A stretch of 64,000 nt of DNA. It comes from Aliiroseovarius sp. (lineage in GTDB: Bacteria; Pseudomonadota; Alphaproteobacteria; Rhodobacterales; Rhodobacteraceae). Made by a program: the position numbers and the translations under genes. The stretch covers positions 62,001-126,000 of the forward strand of contig NZ_JASBTN010000079.1 in the NCBI RefSeq assembly GCF_030148435.1. The letters are read 5' to 3'. Below, one piece after another: positions 8,694 to 17,796 of this stretch (position 1 is the stretch's first letter; each line of letters begins with the position of its first letter). The notes under the pieces were generated by a model. That model was not told where the DNA came from and made no database searches. It worked only from the letters and a program-made list of their open reading frames with translations.

Positions 8694-9347
8694 ATGACTG
8701 ATTTCGCCGCCCGCCGTACCATGATGGTGGACACGCAGGTGCGTCCCTCGGATGTGACCAAATACCCGATCATCGACGCCATGCTGTCGGTCCCGCGCGA
8801 GGCCTTCGTGCCGGATGACAAGCGCGATGTCGCTTATGCCGGGCGCAATGTCGATCTGGGCGCCGGCCGCGTCGAGATGGAGCCGCGCACGCTGGCCAAG
8901 ATGCTCGATGCGCTGGATGTGCAGAATGACGAACTGGTGCTGAACGTCGGCTGCGGCCTGGGCTACGGTGCCGCGGTGCTGGCGCGCATCGCCGATTTCG
9001 TCGTCGCGGTTGAGGAAAACGAGGCGATGGCCGCGGAAGCCGAAGCCGCCCTGGCCGAAAACGGGATCGACAACGTGGCCGTGATGGCCGGCGCCCTGAC
9101 CGAGGGCAACGCCAAGAACGGTCCCTATGACGTGGTGCTTCTCGGCGGCGCGGTCGAGATCATACCCGAGGCGCTGCTGGACCAGCTGAAGGACGGCGGG
9201 CGCATCGCGGCAATTTTTGCCGACGGAATGCTGGGCATCGTGCGTATCGGTTACAAGATCAACGGTGAGATCGCCTGGCGTTTCTCGTTCAACGCGGGCG
9301 CCCCGGTTCTGCCCGGATTTGAAGCCCATGAGGCCTTTGCTTTGTAA
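8694..9347 (+). CDS. Protein-L-isoaspartate O-methyltransferase-like protein
   Basis: A 217-residue SAM-dependent methyltransferase of the PCMT family. The SAM-binding glycine loop is [14 protein letters not shown] near residue 85, and the N-terminal block [12 protein letters not shown] is typical of the alphaproteobacterial branch. The ATG at 8694 is chosen because longer readings would cross the tRNA. In roseobacters this gene commonly precedes tolC, as here. Whether it repairs isoaspartate is not shown: the branch diverges from classical Pcm. Confidence 0.82.
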   Translation: MTDFAARRTMMVDTQVRPSDVTKYPIIDAMLSVPREAFVPDDKRDVAYAGRNVDLGAGRVEMEPRTLAKMLDALDVQNDELVLNVGCGLGYGAAVLARIADFVVAVEENEAMAAEAEAALAENGIDNVAVMAGALTEGNAKNGPYDVVLLGGAVEIIPEALLDQLKDGGRIAAIFADGMLGIVRIGYKINGEIAWRFSFNAGAPVLPGFEAHEAFAL

Positions 9348-9401
9348 ACAGGCATCCCTATATAGGGAAAATCGCATATAACAACCAGAGGGATAGCTGA
9401 A

Positions 9402-10811
9402 ATGCTGGCAGGGCTGAAACGCAACTTCGTGAAAGGCGCTGCCACGGCCGCCCTTGTTCTGATGCCTATGAGCGCGCTGGCGGAAACGCTGACCGACGCG
9501 ATGGTGTCGGCCTACAAGCATTCGGGGCTTCTGGAGCAGAACCGCGCGCTGCTGCGCGCCGCGGACGAGGATGTGGCGGTGGCCGTCGCGGGCCTGCGCC
9601 CGACGCTGAAATACATCGCGACGGCGACCTATTCCGACCCGACCAACGTCGTTGCCTCCGATGACACCCTGTCCGGCTCGATTACCCTGTCCTCCTCGCT
9701 GCTGCTCTATGATTTCGGCGCCAGCAAGCTGCGCATCGACATTGCCAAAGAGACCGTGCTGGCCACCCGCGATGCGCTGACAATGGTCGAACAGCAAATC
9801 CTGTTGCAGGCAATCGCGGCCTTCATGGACGTGCGCAAGGCGGCAGAATCGATCGCGCTGCAATCGAACAACGTGCGCCTGCTGACACAGGAGCTGCGCG
9901 CCGCCAATGACCGGTTCGACGTGGGCGAAGTGACCCAGACCGATGTGGCCCAAGCCCAGGCACGCCTGGCCGCCGCCCGGGCCGCCGAAGGGGCCGCCCG
10001 GGGCCAGATGGCAATCGCGCGCGAAGCCTACAAGGCGGCAACCGGCCGTTATCCGGGCAACCTGGCGACCCCGCCCCGTGCGCCGAAAACAGCCTCGACG
10101 CTGGAAGAGGCCAAGGCGATTGCCCGGCGCACCCATCCCGACATGCTGCGCGCCCAACGTCAGGTGACGATCGCGGAGCTTGGTGTGCAACTGGCGCTGG
10201 CCTCGATGAAACCTTCGGTCACGGCCTCGGCCAACCTGACCGGCGTGATCGGTTCTGCCTCGCCGATCGGATCGCGCGAGGACTTCCTGAGCAGAGGCGC
10301 GTCGGTGTCCGTCAGCGGTCCGATCTACCAGGGCGGCAAGCTCTCGGCGCTCTATCGCCAGGCGCTGGCCCAGGCCGAGTCGCAGCGCGCCAACCTGCAT
10401 GTGGTGCGCCAGACCGTGGACCAGACTGTCGGCAATGCCTGGGCGCAGCTGGCCATTGCCACCGCCCAGATCGAAGCCACCGACCGCCAAATCCGCGCCA
10501 GCCGCGTGGCCCTGCGCGGCGCGCGGGAAGAAGCAAGCCTGGGCGCGCGCACCACGCTGGATGTGCTGAATGCCGAACAGGAACTGCTGGATGCCGAAGA
10601 CGCCCGCATCAATGCCGGGGTGGACCAGTACCTTGCGGTCTACCAACTGCTCAACTCCATGGGCCTGCTGACCGCCGACCATCTGCGCCTGGGTGTCGTG
10701 ACCTACGACCCCGAGGCCTATTTCAACACTGTTTCGACCGCGCCGGTGCGCCAGGTCAGCCCGCAGGGCGAAAAGCTGGATGCGGTGTTGAAGGCTTTGG
10801 GCAAGCAGTAA
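9402..10811 (+). CDS. tolC: TolC-family outer-membrane efflux protein
   Basis: A 469-residue protein with an N-terminal signal peptide (cleavage near MSALAE, residue 26), two repeated coiled-coil and beta-barrel OEP domains, and the alternating heptads of the periplasmic tunnel. It forms the trimeric outer-membrane exit duct for type I secretion and RND pumps. Fifty-four bases separate it from the methyltransferase gene, and an apparent intrinsic terminator follows. The RND pair at 30963-35214 has no duct gene beside it and could use this one; that is inference. Confidence 0.92.
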   Translation: MLAGLKRNFVKGAATAALVLMPMSALAETLTDAMVSAYKHSGLLEQNRALLRAADEDVAVAVAGLRPTLKYIATATYSDPTNVVASDDTLSGSITLSSSLLLYDFGASKLRIDIAKETVLATRDALTMVEQQILLQAIAAFMDVRKAAESIALQSNNVRLLTQELRAANDRFDVGEVTQTDVAQAQARLAAARAAEGAARGQMAIAREAYKAATGRYPGNLATPPRAPKTASTLEEAKAIARRTHPDMLRAQRQVTIAELGVQLALASMKPSVTASANLTGVIGSASPIGSREDFLSRGASVSVSGPIYQGGKLSALYRQALAQAESQRANLHVVRQTVDQTVGNAWAQLAIATAQIEATDRQIRASRVALRGAREEASLGARTTLDVLNAEQELLDAEDARINAGVDQYLAVYQLLNSMGLLTADHLRLGVVTYDPEAYFNTVSTAPVRQVSPQGEKLDAVLKALGKQ

Positions 10812-10831
10812 AATCCTTGGCCTACGCGTCA

Positions 10832-10860
10832 AGGCCCGGACCCGCTCCGGGCCTTTCCTT
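10832..10860 (+). terminator. Intrinsic terminator after tolC
   Basis: AGGCCCGGA and TCCGGGCCT form a nine-bp stem with a CCCGC loop, followed by a T-rich TTCCTTT. It starts about 20 bases after the tolC stop. Confidence 0.8.
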
Positions 10861-10978
10861 TGCCCTCTCGGCGGTCAAGTGACTGAAATAGCAAAAATTC
10901 GTGCCATCTGTTGTTCGAATCTCCACCGCCCGCTAAACTGACACCGAGGCGTAACGTAACAAGAAACAGGGGCAGGGC

Positions 10979-12013
10979 ATGTCCGAAGCCGTGACCAATG
11001 CCGAGATTGAGGATGTCCTGTCCTCGATCCGCCGGTTGGTATCCGAAAGTGCGATGCCGGATCCGCAGGCCGCCGCGCCTGCACCCGAGCCGCCTGCACC
11101 CGAGCCGCGGGCGGAACCGCGTGACGAGGGACCGACCGTTGAACGACTGGTCCTGACCCCTGCATTCCGCGTGCATGAGGTTGCCGGGTCTGCCACCGAT
11201 ACAGACACCGATACCGACAACGATACTGGCCCTTCGACCGATCTTCAGACCGGTGCGAACCCCGTGTTGCTGTCCGATCCGGTGTGCGATCTCGTCACCC
11301 CGGAGGATCCGGAGGATCCGGAGGAAGCCGAGGATCCCGAGGTCGAAGAGGCCGCGCCGTCTGCGCCGTCCTGGTCCGGGGCCGAAGATCCCGCCGGGCG
11401 TTCCGAAGCCGATCCGATGGAAGCCGAAGCCGACACAAGCCTCGAAAGCCGTATTGCCGAGCTGGAAGCGGCGATCGGCGACGCCCCCGGCGACTGGGAA
11501 CCCGATGGCAGCGAAGTGGAGCCAGAGGAGCCGCAGACCGTCGTTTTCGTACACGCCGCCTGGAGCGCGCGGGAAGAAGACGGACGGGAAGAAGACGAAG
11601 TCGAGGAAGCCGGGTTCGTCGAGGTCGACGAGCCGCCGGTCGACGAGGCCGAGGTCATTTCGCTCTCCCCCGCACCCGAGAGGCCGGCAGAAACCGATCC
11701 GGTTGCCGACGATCCTGTGGCCGACGACCCTGTGGCCGACCCGATTGAGGATACCACGTTCGAGGACACCCTGATCGAAAACGGTCCGGTGGAGAACGCG
11801 CCTGGAGCTGAGCTTGGAGCAGAGGATGCCGAGGCCCTGTTCGACGAAACATTCGACGAGGCGGTGATCGACGAAGACGTGCTGCGCGAGATGGTGCAGA
11901 AACTTGTCCGTGAAGAGCTTCAGGGCACGGTGGGTGAACGCATTACCCGCAATGTGCGCCGTCTGGTGCGCCGCGAAATCCAGCGCGCATTGACCCTGCG
12001 CGAGTTCGAATAG
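10979..12013 (+). CDS. PopZ-like (DUF2497) acidic protein
   Basis: A 344-residue protein with three parts. The N-terminal helix NAEIEDVLSSIRRLVSES matches the start of PopZ/DUF2497 proteins. A long linker (about 30-290) is very rich in Asp, Glu and Pro. The basic C-terminal helices (VLREMVQKLVREEL, then RRLVRREIQRAL) match the oligomerisation end of the family. PopZ forms the polar scaffold that anchors chromosome and signalling proteins in Caulobacter. The linker is longer than in Caulobacter PopZ and contains dipeptide repeats such as the DTDTDTDND block. Polar function here is inference. Confidence 0.6.
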   Translation: MSEAVTNAEIEDVLSSIRRLVSESAMPDPQAAAPAPEPPAPEPRAEPRDEGPTVERLVLTPAFRVHEVAGSATDTDTDTDNDTGPSTDLQTGANPVLLSDPVCDLVTPEDPEDPEEAEDPEVEEAAPSAPSWSGAEDPAGRSEADPMEAEADTSLESRIAELEAAIGDAPGDWEPDGSEVEPEEPQTVVFVHAAWSAREEDGREEDEVEEAGFVEVDEPPVDEAEVISLSPAPERPAETDPVADDPVADDPVADPIEDTTFEDTLIENGPVENAPGAELGAEDAEALFDETFDEAVIDEDVLREMVQKLVREELQGTVGERITRNVRRLVRREIQRALTLREFE

Positions 12014-12036
12014 GCCAGGCTTCGGCCTGCCAGACC

Positions 12037-12066
12037 ACGCCCGCGCCCGTCGCGGGCGTTTTCGTT
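12037..12066 (+). terminator. Intrinsic terminator after the popZ-like gene
   Basis: ACGCCCGCG and CGCGGGCGT form a nine-bp stem, followed by TTTTCGTTT. It starts about 25 bases after the stop codon. Confidence 0.85.
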
Positions 12067-12153
12067 TATACCGGGGGCGGCCGGTCGGCCGATTACCGTT
12101 GCTGACCCTCAGCGCGCGGCAGGGCGCGCGGCCTGCAAATCGGTCCGCTTTGC

Positions 12154-13599
12154 CTATGTCGCGAGCGACAGCAGCCGGTCGATGTCCAGATGGGCCTCCA
12201 TATGGGCGGCCAGCGCGTCCAGTGTATCCTCGACCTGCTGATCGTGGCTGGCCCCGGCGTGTTCGGCCCCCAGCCCGGCCAGATAACCCGCCCGGAAGCG
12301 GTCTGCGCTGAACAGGCCATGCAGATAGGTGCCCTGCACAAGCCCATCTGCGCTGACAGCCCCCTCGGGCCGGTCGCCGACCGTAAGCCAGTTGCGCGCG
12401 CAATCCGGGCCCTGGGTGCGGCCGAGGTGGATCTCATAGCCCCTCACCGCATCGCCGGTTGGAACCCAGGTCGCCTCGGTCAGGGATAGGGTCTTGGCCG
12501 GTTCCAGCGTGGTGGTCACATCCAGCAGGCCAAGCCCACGGGTCGTGCCCGGCGCACCCTCCACACCCTCGGGATCGGCAATCTCGTGCCCCAGCATCTG
12601 ATAGCCGCCGCAGATGCCCAGCACCCGGCCCCGCCGCCGCAGATGTGCCTTGAGATCAATGTCCCAGCCCTGCTGGCGGAAAAAGGCGAGGTCGGTGATG
12701 GTGGATTTCGACCCGGGGATCAGCACCAGCGCCGCATCGGCGGGCAGGGGGCGGCCCGGCGGCACAAGCTCGACCGTGACCTCGGGTTCGGCGGCCAGCG
12801 GGTCCAGATCGTCGAAATTGGAAATCCGCGCCAGTTGCGGCACCGCCACCTTGACCGCGCCGCCCGCGCGCGAGGCGATGTCCAGCACATCCTCGGCGGG
12901 CAGGCGCCAGCTGTCCCTGAACCAGGGCAGAACGCCCAGGGGCGCCCAGCCGGTGCGCCGGGCGATCTCGGCGTCGCCTGCCTCGAACAGGCGGGGATCG
13001 CCGCGGAACTTGTTGACCAGATAGCCCTTGATGCGCCCGGCGTCCTCGGGCGTCAGAACCGCCTGGGTGCCCACAAGCTGCGCGATCACGCCGCCCCGGT
13101 CGATGTCACCGGCCAGCACCACGGGCACGCCTGCCGCTTCGGCAAATCCCATGTTGGCAATGTCGCCGGGGCGCAGGTTGGTCTCGGCCGGGCTGCCCGC
13201 GCCTTCGACCAGAACCAGATCGGCGCCAGCTTTCAGCCGCTCGAAACTTTCCAGAACCTTCGGCAGCAGCCGCGCCTTCAGCTGCCCGTAGCCCATCGCG
13301 CCGGTGGTGCTGTAGCGCTGCCCCTGAACCACGACCTGGGCGCCGGTCTCGCTTTCCGGTTTCAACAGCACGGGGTTCATGTCGCTATGCGGCTCCAGCC
13401 TGCAAGCCATCGCCTGCAAGGCCTGGGCGCGGCCGATTTCACCGCCATCTGCGGTCACGGCGGCATTGTTCGACATGTTCTGCGGCTTGAACGGTGCGAC
13501 CTTCAGTCCGCGGTTCACGCAGGCCCGTGCCAGCCCCGCCACCAGCATCGACTTGCCGACATTCGAGCCGGTGCCCTGAATCATGAGTGCTTTCGTCAT
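12154..13599 (-). CDS. cobQ: Cobyric acid synthase CobQ
   Basis: A 481-residue cytosolic enzyme that amidates adenosylcobyrinic acid a,c-diamide at positions b, d, e and g, using glutamine and ATP. The N-terminal dethiobiotin-synthetase-like P-loop is GTGSNVGKS (9-17). The C-terminal class I glutaminase domain shows the nucleophile in [10 protein letters not shown] (about 330) and a GTYLHGLF block near the end. The start is the ATG at 13599 directly before TKALMIQG; longer readings upstream lack homology. It stands apart from the B12 uptake operon and implies that de novo corrin assembly is encoded elsewhere in the genome. Confidence 0.95.
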   Translation of the reverse strand: MTKALMIQGTGSNVGKSMLVAGLARACVNRGLKVAPFKPQNMSNNAAVTADGGEIGRAQALQAMACRLEPHSDMNPVLLKPESETGAQVVVQGQRYSTTGAMGYGQLKARLLPKVLESFERLKAGADLVLVEGAGSPAETNLRPGDIANMGFAEAAGVPVVLAGDIDRGGVIAQLVGTQAVLTPEDAGRIKGYLVNKFRGDPRLFEAGDAEIARRTGWAPLGVLPWFRDSWRLPAEDVLDIASRAGGAVKVAVPQLARISNFDDLDPLAAEPEVTVELVPPGRPLPADAALVLIPGSKSTITDLAFFRQQGWDIDLKAHLRRRGRVLGICGGYQMLGHEIADPEGVEGAPGTTRGLGLLDVTTTLEPAKTLSLTEATWVPTGDAVRGYEIHLGRTQGPDCARNWLTVGDRPEGAVSADGLVQGTYLHGLFSADRFRAGYLAGLGAEHAGASHDQQVEDTLDALAAHMEAHLDIDRLLSLAT

Positions 13600-13743
13600 G
13601 CCCGTCTTGTCCGGCGGATCGGTGCCGCGTGCAAGTCCGTTTGCGACGCCCCGGAACCGTTGCGTCACGCCCCGGTCACAGAGCCGGGGTTTGGTGCATG
13701 TGATCGAGCTGACGGGCCGTGCGGCTTTCCACCCCGGGCCAAG

Positions 13744-13776
13744 AAAAAAACGCGCCCGGGAGGGGCGCGTTCTTTT
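13744..13776 (-). terminator. Intrinsic terminator after the DUF6280-like gene
   Basis: ACGCGCC and GGCGCGT form a stem with A-rich and T-rich flanks. Read leftward it ends in seven T, which fits termination of the minus-strand gene at 13812-14123. It may act in both directions. Confidence 0.75.
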
Positions 13777-13811
13777 GCTCCGTCACCGCCGGCGGGCGGT
13801 GCGGGTATATC

Positions 13812-14123
13812 TTACGCGGCTTCGGCCTGGGCCCGGCGTTCGCTTTCCTCGCGGCTCAGTGCCACCGAGGTGCGCACACCTTTCGAGACGAAGTCCATCA
13901 GCCCCGAAACCACGCGTTCGTTCGGGTCGATGCCGGCACAGCTCAGCACCTCGCGGCCGTCACGCGAGCGCGCCCAGCGGGCGATCTGCTCGGGACCATT
14001 GCCGTATTTCTTGTCATCGGCGATCGCATCGTCCAGGGCGGCCAGCACCACGGCGGCAAACAATTTGCGCGCGCGGTTGCCCTGTTCGTTGTTGAATGCG
14101 GTGCCGTCCACAGAGTCCAACAT
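13812..14123 (-). CDS. Small conserved protein, DUF6280-like
   Basis: A 103-residue soluble protein without signal peptide or membrane helix. Helix-rich blocks include KLFAAVVLAALDDAIAD and GDGREVLSCAG-like residues around position 57. I recall similar proteins as a conserved single-copy family in roseobacters (DUF6280), but the name is from memory. It diverges from efp across about 215 bases. No function can be proposed from the sequence. Confidence 0.7.
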   Translation of the reverse strand: MLDSVDGTAFNNEQGNRARKLFAAVVLAALDDAIADDKKYGNGPEQIARWARSRDGREVLSCAGIDPNERVVSGLMDFVSKGVRTSVALSREESERRAQAEAA

Positions 14124-14340
14124 TCGGCTTCCTTTGGTTCTTATTGCTCTTGCGCTTTACGGCGTGCGGGCCAATATGGCTTTTTCCGCGTGATTCGGTA
14201 TCCCTCCTGACGCATGGCTGTCATGCATTTGCAGCATGGCTGGGCGCGGTTTTGCACAGCATTTGGTCAACTTGTCAGGCGAGGCCTCACAAGATATAGG
14301 GACGACCGATACTGGTTCAACCTTTCAGGGTGGTAAAGAC

Positions 14341-14904
14341 ATGCCCAAGATCAACGGCAACGAAATTCGTCCCGGCAACGTGCTGGAACACAACGACGGC
14401 CTCTGGGCCGCAGTCAAGGTCGATCACGTGAAGCCCGGCAAGGGCGGCGCCTTCGCGCAGGTCGAACTGAAGAACCTGCGCAACGGCTCCAAGCTGAACG
14501 AACGCTTCCGCTCGGCGGACAAGGTCGAGCGCGTGCGTCTGGAGCAGAAGGACCAGCAGTTCCTCTACGAAGATGACGGCATGCTGATCTTCATGGACAC
14601 CGAGACCTACGAGCAGAACCAGATCCCGGCCGATCTGCTGGGCGAACGCCGCCCCTTTCTGCAGGACGGCATGACCATCGTGGTCGAGTTCTACGAGGCC
14701 GAGGCGCTGAACGCCTCCCTGCCGCAGAAAGTGACCTGCACCGTCGAAGAGACCGAGCCGGTCGTCAAGGGACAGACCGCCGCCAACAGCTTCAAACCGG
14801 CGATCCTGGACAATGGCGTCAAGGTCATGGTGCCGCCCTTCGTCGGTCAGGGCGAGGCGATCATCGTGAACACCGAAACGATGGAATATGCCGAACGCGC
14901 CTGA
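14341..14904 (+). CDS. efp: Translation elongation factor P
   Basis: A 187-residue protein with the KOW-like N-terminal domain and two OB folds of EF-P. It binds between the P and E sites of the ribosome and relieves stalling at polyproline. The modification loop reads KPGKGGAF, with Lys34 at the position that EpmA beta-lysylates in E. coli. The ATG at 14341 is preceded by GGTGG. Length is typical. An intrinsic terminator follows closely. Confidence 0.97.
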   Translation: MPKINGNEIRPGNVLEHNDGLWAAVKVDHVKPGKGGAFAQVELKNLRNGSKLNERFRSADKVERVRLEQKDQQFLYEDDGMLIFMDTETYEQNQIPADLLGERRPFLQDGMTIVVEFYEAEALNASLPQKVTCTVEETEPVVKGQTAANSFKPAILDNGVKVMVPPFVGQGEAIIVNTETMEYAERA

Positions 14905-14927
14905 CGGTTGGACAATCGAGCAGGCAA

Positions 14928-14955
14928 GGCGCGCCCTCCGGGGCGCGTTTTTTGT
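14928..14955 (+). terminator. Intrinsic terminator after efp
   Basis: CGCGCC and GGCGCG form the stem around CTCCGG, followed by seven T. It lies about 25 bases after the efp stop. Confidence 0.85.
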
Positions 14956-15025
14956 TGCCGGGAATGATGGCGCTCATCGCGCGTCAGGGCAGGGGGTGGC
15001 CCCGGCGCTTTTCGTGCGGAAAAGG

Positions 15026-15050
15026 AAAGCGCGCCCCGAGGGGCGCGCTC
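15026..15050 (-). terminator. Intrinsic terminator after the Cys-rich gene
   Basis: GCGCGCCCC and GGGGCGCGC form a nine-bp stem with an AG-sized loop. Read leftward it is followed by TTTCCTTTT, which suits termination of the minus-strand gene at 15085-15387. Confidence 0.7.
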
Positions 15051-15084
15051 AGCCGTGAGTGGACTTGGTCTTTCCTGTATCCGG

Positions 15085-15387
15085 TCAGGCGATCAGCCTT
15101 GCCGTGCAGGCCAGCGCGCAATTGGTGGCCCGTTCGAAATCGCCGTTGCAGCCGTGCGGGCAGCTGCGCGTGCAGGGGCTGCTTTCGGTCGCCTGGCCGG
15201 TTTCCGGATCCAGAACGTCGAAAGCCGGCGTGCCGTCGGGCCGCATCGCGATCCGAGCCACCGCGTCCCCGGTGTCCGGATGCAGCACGGTCGCCCGGTC
15301 GGGCCCCTCAACGCGGGCCCGCCATTCCACCCCGGAACGCGGATCCATGCGGGAGATAAACCCGCCTGTCGTTCTACTATTGGTCAT
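15085..15387 (-). CDS. Small Cys-rich protein of unknown function, FNR-box controlled
   Basis: A 100-residue soluble protein that I do not recognise. The C-terminal third carries five cysteines (CTRSCPHGC, then NCALAC), which suggests metal or Fe-S binding. The middle has a GPDRATVLHPDTGDAVARI block like a small beta-sheet domain. The ribosome-binding region is an uninterrupted run of nine G, 5-13 bases before the ATG. A perfect FNR box is centred 72 bases upstream of the start with a TAAAGT -10-like element between, so low-oxygen expression is likely. A terminator follows. Confidence 0.7.
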   Translation of the reverse strand: MTNSRTTGGFISRMDPRSGVEWRARVEGPDRATVLHPDTGDAVARIAMRPDGTPAFDVLDPETGQATESSPCTRSCPHGCNGDFERATNCALACTARLIA

Positions 15388-15450
15388 ATCGCCCCCCCCC
15401 TCTGGTCAGCGCCATCAGGCGCACTTTATGGCGAATCTGTCGCAGGAGCG

Positions 15451-15468
15451 CTTTGATCCGGATCAAAG
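15451..15468. promoter_or_regulatory. Perfect FNR/FnrL box in an 18-bp palindrome
   Basis: CTTTGATCCGGATCAAAG is a perfect 18-bp palindrome that contains the FNR consensus TTGAT-N4-ATCAA at 15453-15466. On the minus strand, TAAAGT (15429-15424) lies where a -10 element would be if the box were centred at -41.5. The downstream gene is the Cys-rich gene starting at 15387. The fructosamine kinase gene ends six bases away, on the other side of the box. Confidence 0.8.
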
Positions 15469-15473
15469 ACGGC

Positions 15474-16268
15474 TCAAGTGCCCAAAGCATCAAGCCGCGC
15501 GGACAGCATGCCGTGATAGCCCGCCCCGAACAGGGACACATGCACCAGAGCGGGCCAGAGCTGGTACACCGCGCGCCGGGTCGCCCAATCCCCTTCGGGT
15601 CGCCCGTAGACCTCCCGGAAGGCCGGATGCGGGCTGCCGAACAGCTCCAGCATCGCCAGGTCCACCTCCGGGTCGCCATGGTAACTGGCCGGGTCGATCA
15701 GATGGGCGGAGCCGGCGCCGAAAAGCACATTGCCGGTCCACAGGTCGCCATGCAGCAGGGCGGGACGGGGTCGCGCGGGGATCAGTTCGGGCAGGCGCCC
15801 GGCCGCCACCTCGACACGCCGGGCAAGCGGTGCGGGCAGGGCGCGGGCCAGGGGCAGCACCTGCCGTTCGGCCCAGAAAACTGCCCAATCCTCCATCCAG
15901 CCATTCGGGATCGCCACCGGCCCGAAGGCATAGTCGTCATCCCAGCCGTAGCCTCGCGCCTCTTGCCCGTGCAATGTGCCAAGCCCCAGACCCAGGGCGC
16001 GCCAGCCCTCCGGTGTCGGCCGGGTTTCCGGCAGGTAGTCCAGCAGCAACACGTTGCCGCCGACACCCAGCACCCCGGGCACCGGCGCACCGGCGTCGCC
16101 CATGATGCCCAGCATGACAGCTTCCCGGTCCACCATCGGTCCGCGCTTTGCGACCAGCCGCGCCCCGTCCGCAAGCGTGACCAGCGTGACCTCGGACAGG
16201 TCGCCGCCATGGAGCGGGCGGGTGGCCGCTACCTGCGACCCGGTGATCCTTGCGATCAGGGCGTCCAC
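15474..16268 (-). CDS. Fructosamine/ketosamine-3-kinase family protein
   Basis: A 264-residue kinase of the aminoglycoside-phosphotransferase-like fold. The catalytic loop LLHGDLWTGNVLF (about 190) and the metal-binding IDPASYHGDPEVDLAM (about 213) are both complete. Family members phosphorylate fructosamines or ribulosamines on glycated proteins, which leads to deglycation. A GTG start at 16268 is used; it follows the ygfZ stop by one base, so the two genes are translationally coupled. Length is slightly shorter than the usual 285-300. Confidence 0.88.
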   Translation of the reverse strand: MDALIARITGSQVAATRPLHGGDLSEVTLVTLADGARLVAKRGPMVDREAVMLGIMGDAGAPVPGVLGVGGNVLLLDYLPETRPTPEGWRALGLGLGTLHGQEARGYGWDDDYAFGPVAIPNGWMEDWAVFWAERQVLPLARALPAPLARRVEVAAGRLPELIPARPRPALLHGDLWTGNVLFGAGSAHLIDPASYHGDPEVDLAMLELFGSPHPAFREVYGRPEGDWATRRAVYQLWPALVHVSLFGAGYHGMLSARLDALGT

Positions 16269-16269
16269 C

Positions 16270-16998
16270 TCACTTTACCCATGTCACCGTGGCATCGCCT
16301 GCCTGCATCTCGCCATCGGCCCGGTCGAAGCGCAGATAGGCGATCGCCCTGTCGCCCGACCGGGAATGCAACATGCCCACCGGCCTGCCGTCCCGGGTGA
16401 TCGCCGTTCCCGGCGCGGCGGAGCCATCGACCGTCACCGTCGCCAGCCCCTTCCTGAGCTCGGTCTTGTGTTTCATCCGCGCGGTGACTTCCTGGCCGAC
16501 ATAGCAGCCCTTGCGGAAGTCCACGCCATGGAGCCGCTCGAAGCCGCATTCCAGGATATAGCTGTCCGGCCCCAGCTCGATGCCGGTTTCAGGGATGCAA
16601 TGGGTTACGCGGATCGCGTCGAAATCCGCGCCGTCGCCCGCCGCCCCCGCATAGCTGCGCCACCCCAGCGCCGGGTGGCGCGGATCGGCGAAACCGCCCT
16701 CCGGCACCGGGCCGGTGCCCCGGGTCACGGCCAGATCGGAGGCCGCAATCTGCACATCCGCCCTGAGCTTGTACATGTTCAGCCGCTGCAAGAGACCCGG
16801 CGCGAGCTCGCTCGCCACGTCGATGCCGATGGCGTCCCCCAGGCGCAGGAGGAAGAAATCGGCCAGGTACTTGCCCTGCGGTGTCAGAAGCGCGGCATAG
16901 ACCAGCCCGTCCTCCAGCCCGTTCACGTCATTGGTCACAAGACCCTGCAGGAAATCTTTGCGGTCACTGCCGGTCACGGTCAGAACGGTACGGGTCAT
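16270..16998 (-). CDS. ygfZ: YgfZ/GcvT-domain folate-binding protein
   Basis: A 242-residue protein of the YgfZ (IBA57) family, folate-binding and involved in assembly or repair of certain Fe-S enzymes. The diagnostic motif KGCYVGQEV is present near residue 165 with its conserved cysteine. The N-terminal block DFLQGLVTNDV is typical. It heads a two-gene unit with the fructosamine kinase and diverges from the glycosyltransferase gene across 56 bases. Shorter than E. coli YgfZ (about 325) but usual for alphaproteobacterial members. Confidence 0.9.
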   Translation of the reverse strand: MTRTVLTVTGSDRKDFLQGLVTNDVNGLEDGLVYAALLTPQGKYLADFFLLRLGDAIGIDVASELAPGLLQRLNMYKLRADVQIAASDLAVTRGTGPVPEGGFADPRHPALGWRSYAGAAGDGADFDAIRVTHCIPETGIELGPDSYILECGFERLHGVDFRKGCYVGQEVTARMKHKTELRKGLATVTVDGSAAPGTAITRDGRPVGMLHSRSGDRAIAYLRFDRADGEMQAGDATVTWVK

Positions 16999-17054
16999 CT
17001 GCTTCTCCTGTCGCCATGAAGACAGTATAGGGGATCGAACACCGGAGAGACCAC

Positions 17055-17747
17055 ATGCGCGCGCCCTTGTCCATTGTCATTCCCACCCTGAACGCGGCCG
17101 ACGAACTGCCCGGCGCGCTCGCCTGCCTGATGCCGGGAGTCGAAGCCGGGCTGGTGCGCGAGCTGGTGGTGTCGGATGGCGGGTCCACAGATGGCACCGT
17201 GGCGCTTGCCGACGAGGTCGGCGCCGAGCTCGTCACAGGTCTCCCGGGGCGCGGCGGGCAGATCGCGCGCGGCGTCGCGGCGGCACAGGGCCACTGGATC
17301 ATGGTCCTGCATGCCGACACCCAACTGGGCGACGGCTGGGTCGAGGCGGTGGAACGGCTGATGGCTCGCGCCGCCGGAGGCGCACCGCGCGCCGGTTACT
17401 TCCGCCTCAGCTTCCGCGCCAGGGGGCTGATGCCGCGCATCACCTCCGGCTGGGCCAACCTGCGCGCGCGCCGGTTCGGCCTGCCCTATGGCGATCAGGG
17501 GCTTGTCCTGCCGCGCCGCCTTTACGACGCGGTCGGCGGCATGCCCGATCTGCCCCTGATGGAGGATGTGGCAATGGCGCGGCGCCTGCGGGGGCACCTG
17601 GTTGCGCTCGACGCGTCCGCCGCGACCAGCGCCGCGCGATACGAGCGGGACGGGTGGGTGCGGCGCGGCACACGCAACCTCTGGACGCTCACGCGGTATC
17701 TGGCGGGCGCGGACCCCGAGGTGCTGGCAAGGGGCTATCGGTGGTAG
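17055..17747 (+). CDS. Family 2 glycosyltransferase (TIGR04283-like)
   Basis: A 230-residue GT-A enzyme. It begins with the nucleotide-binding strand LSIVIPTLNAADEL, then SDGGSTDGT, and has a HADTQL motif at the DxD position. The sequence GLPYGDQGL and the final short helix fit the small TIGR04283 branch. No membrane helix is present. Donor and acceptor are unknown. It stands alone between divergent and convergent neighbours. Confidence 0.85.
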   Translation: MRAPLSIVIPTLNAADELPGALACLMPGVEAGLVRELVVSDGGSTDGTVALADEVGAELVTGLPGRGGQIARGVAAAQGHWIMVLHADTQLGDGWVEAVERLMARAAGGAPRAGYFRLSFRARGLMPRITSGWANLRARRFGLPYGDQGLVLPRRLYDAVGGMPDLPLMEDVAMARRLRGHLVALDASAATSAARYERDGWVRRGTRNLWTLTRYLAGADPEVLARGYRW

Positions 17748-17796
17748 CGGGTTTCAAGTCGCGCGGCCAAACTCCGCCGCCTGTCCCGCGCCGCGA

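Noticed and set aside
8502-10832. A 776-codon open frame on the minus strand across the pcm-like and tolC genes
   Set aside because: It is a shadow of real plus-strand genes in GC-rich DNA, with His/Arg/Gly-rich composition and no domain. Similar long antisense frames over other genes were dropped for the same reason.
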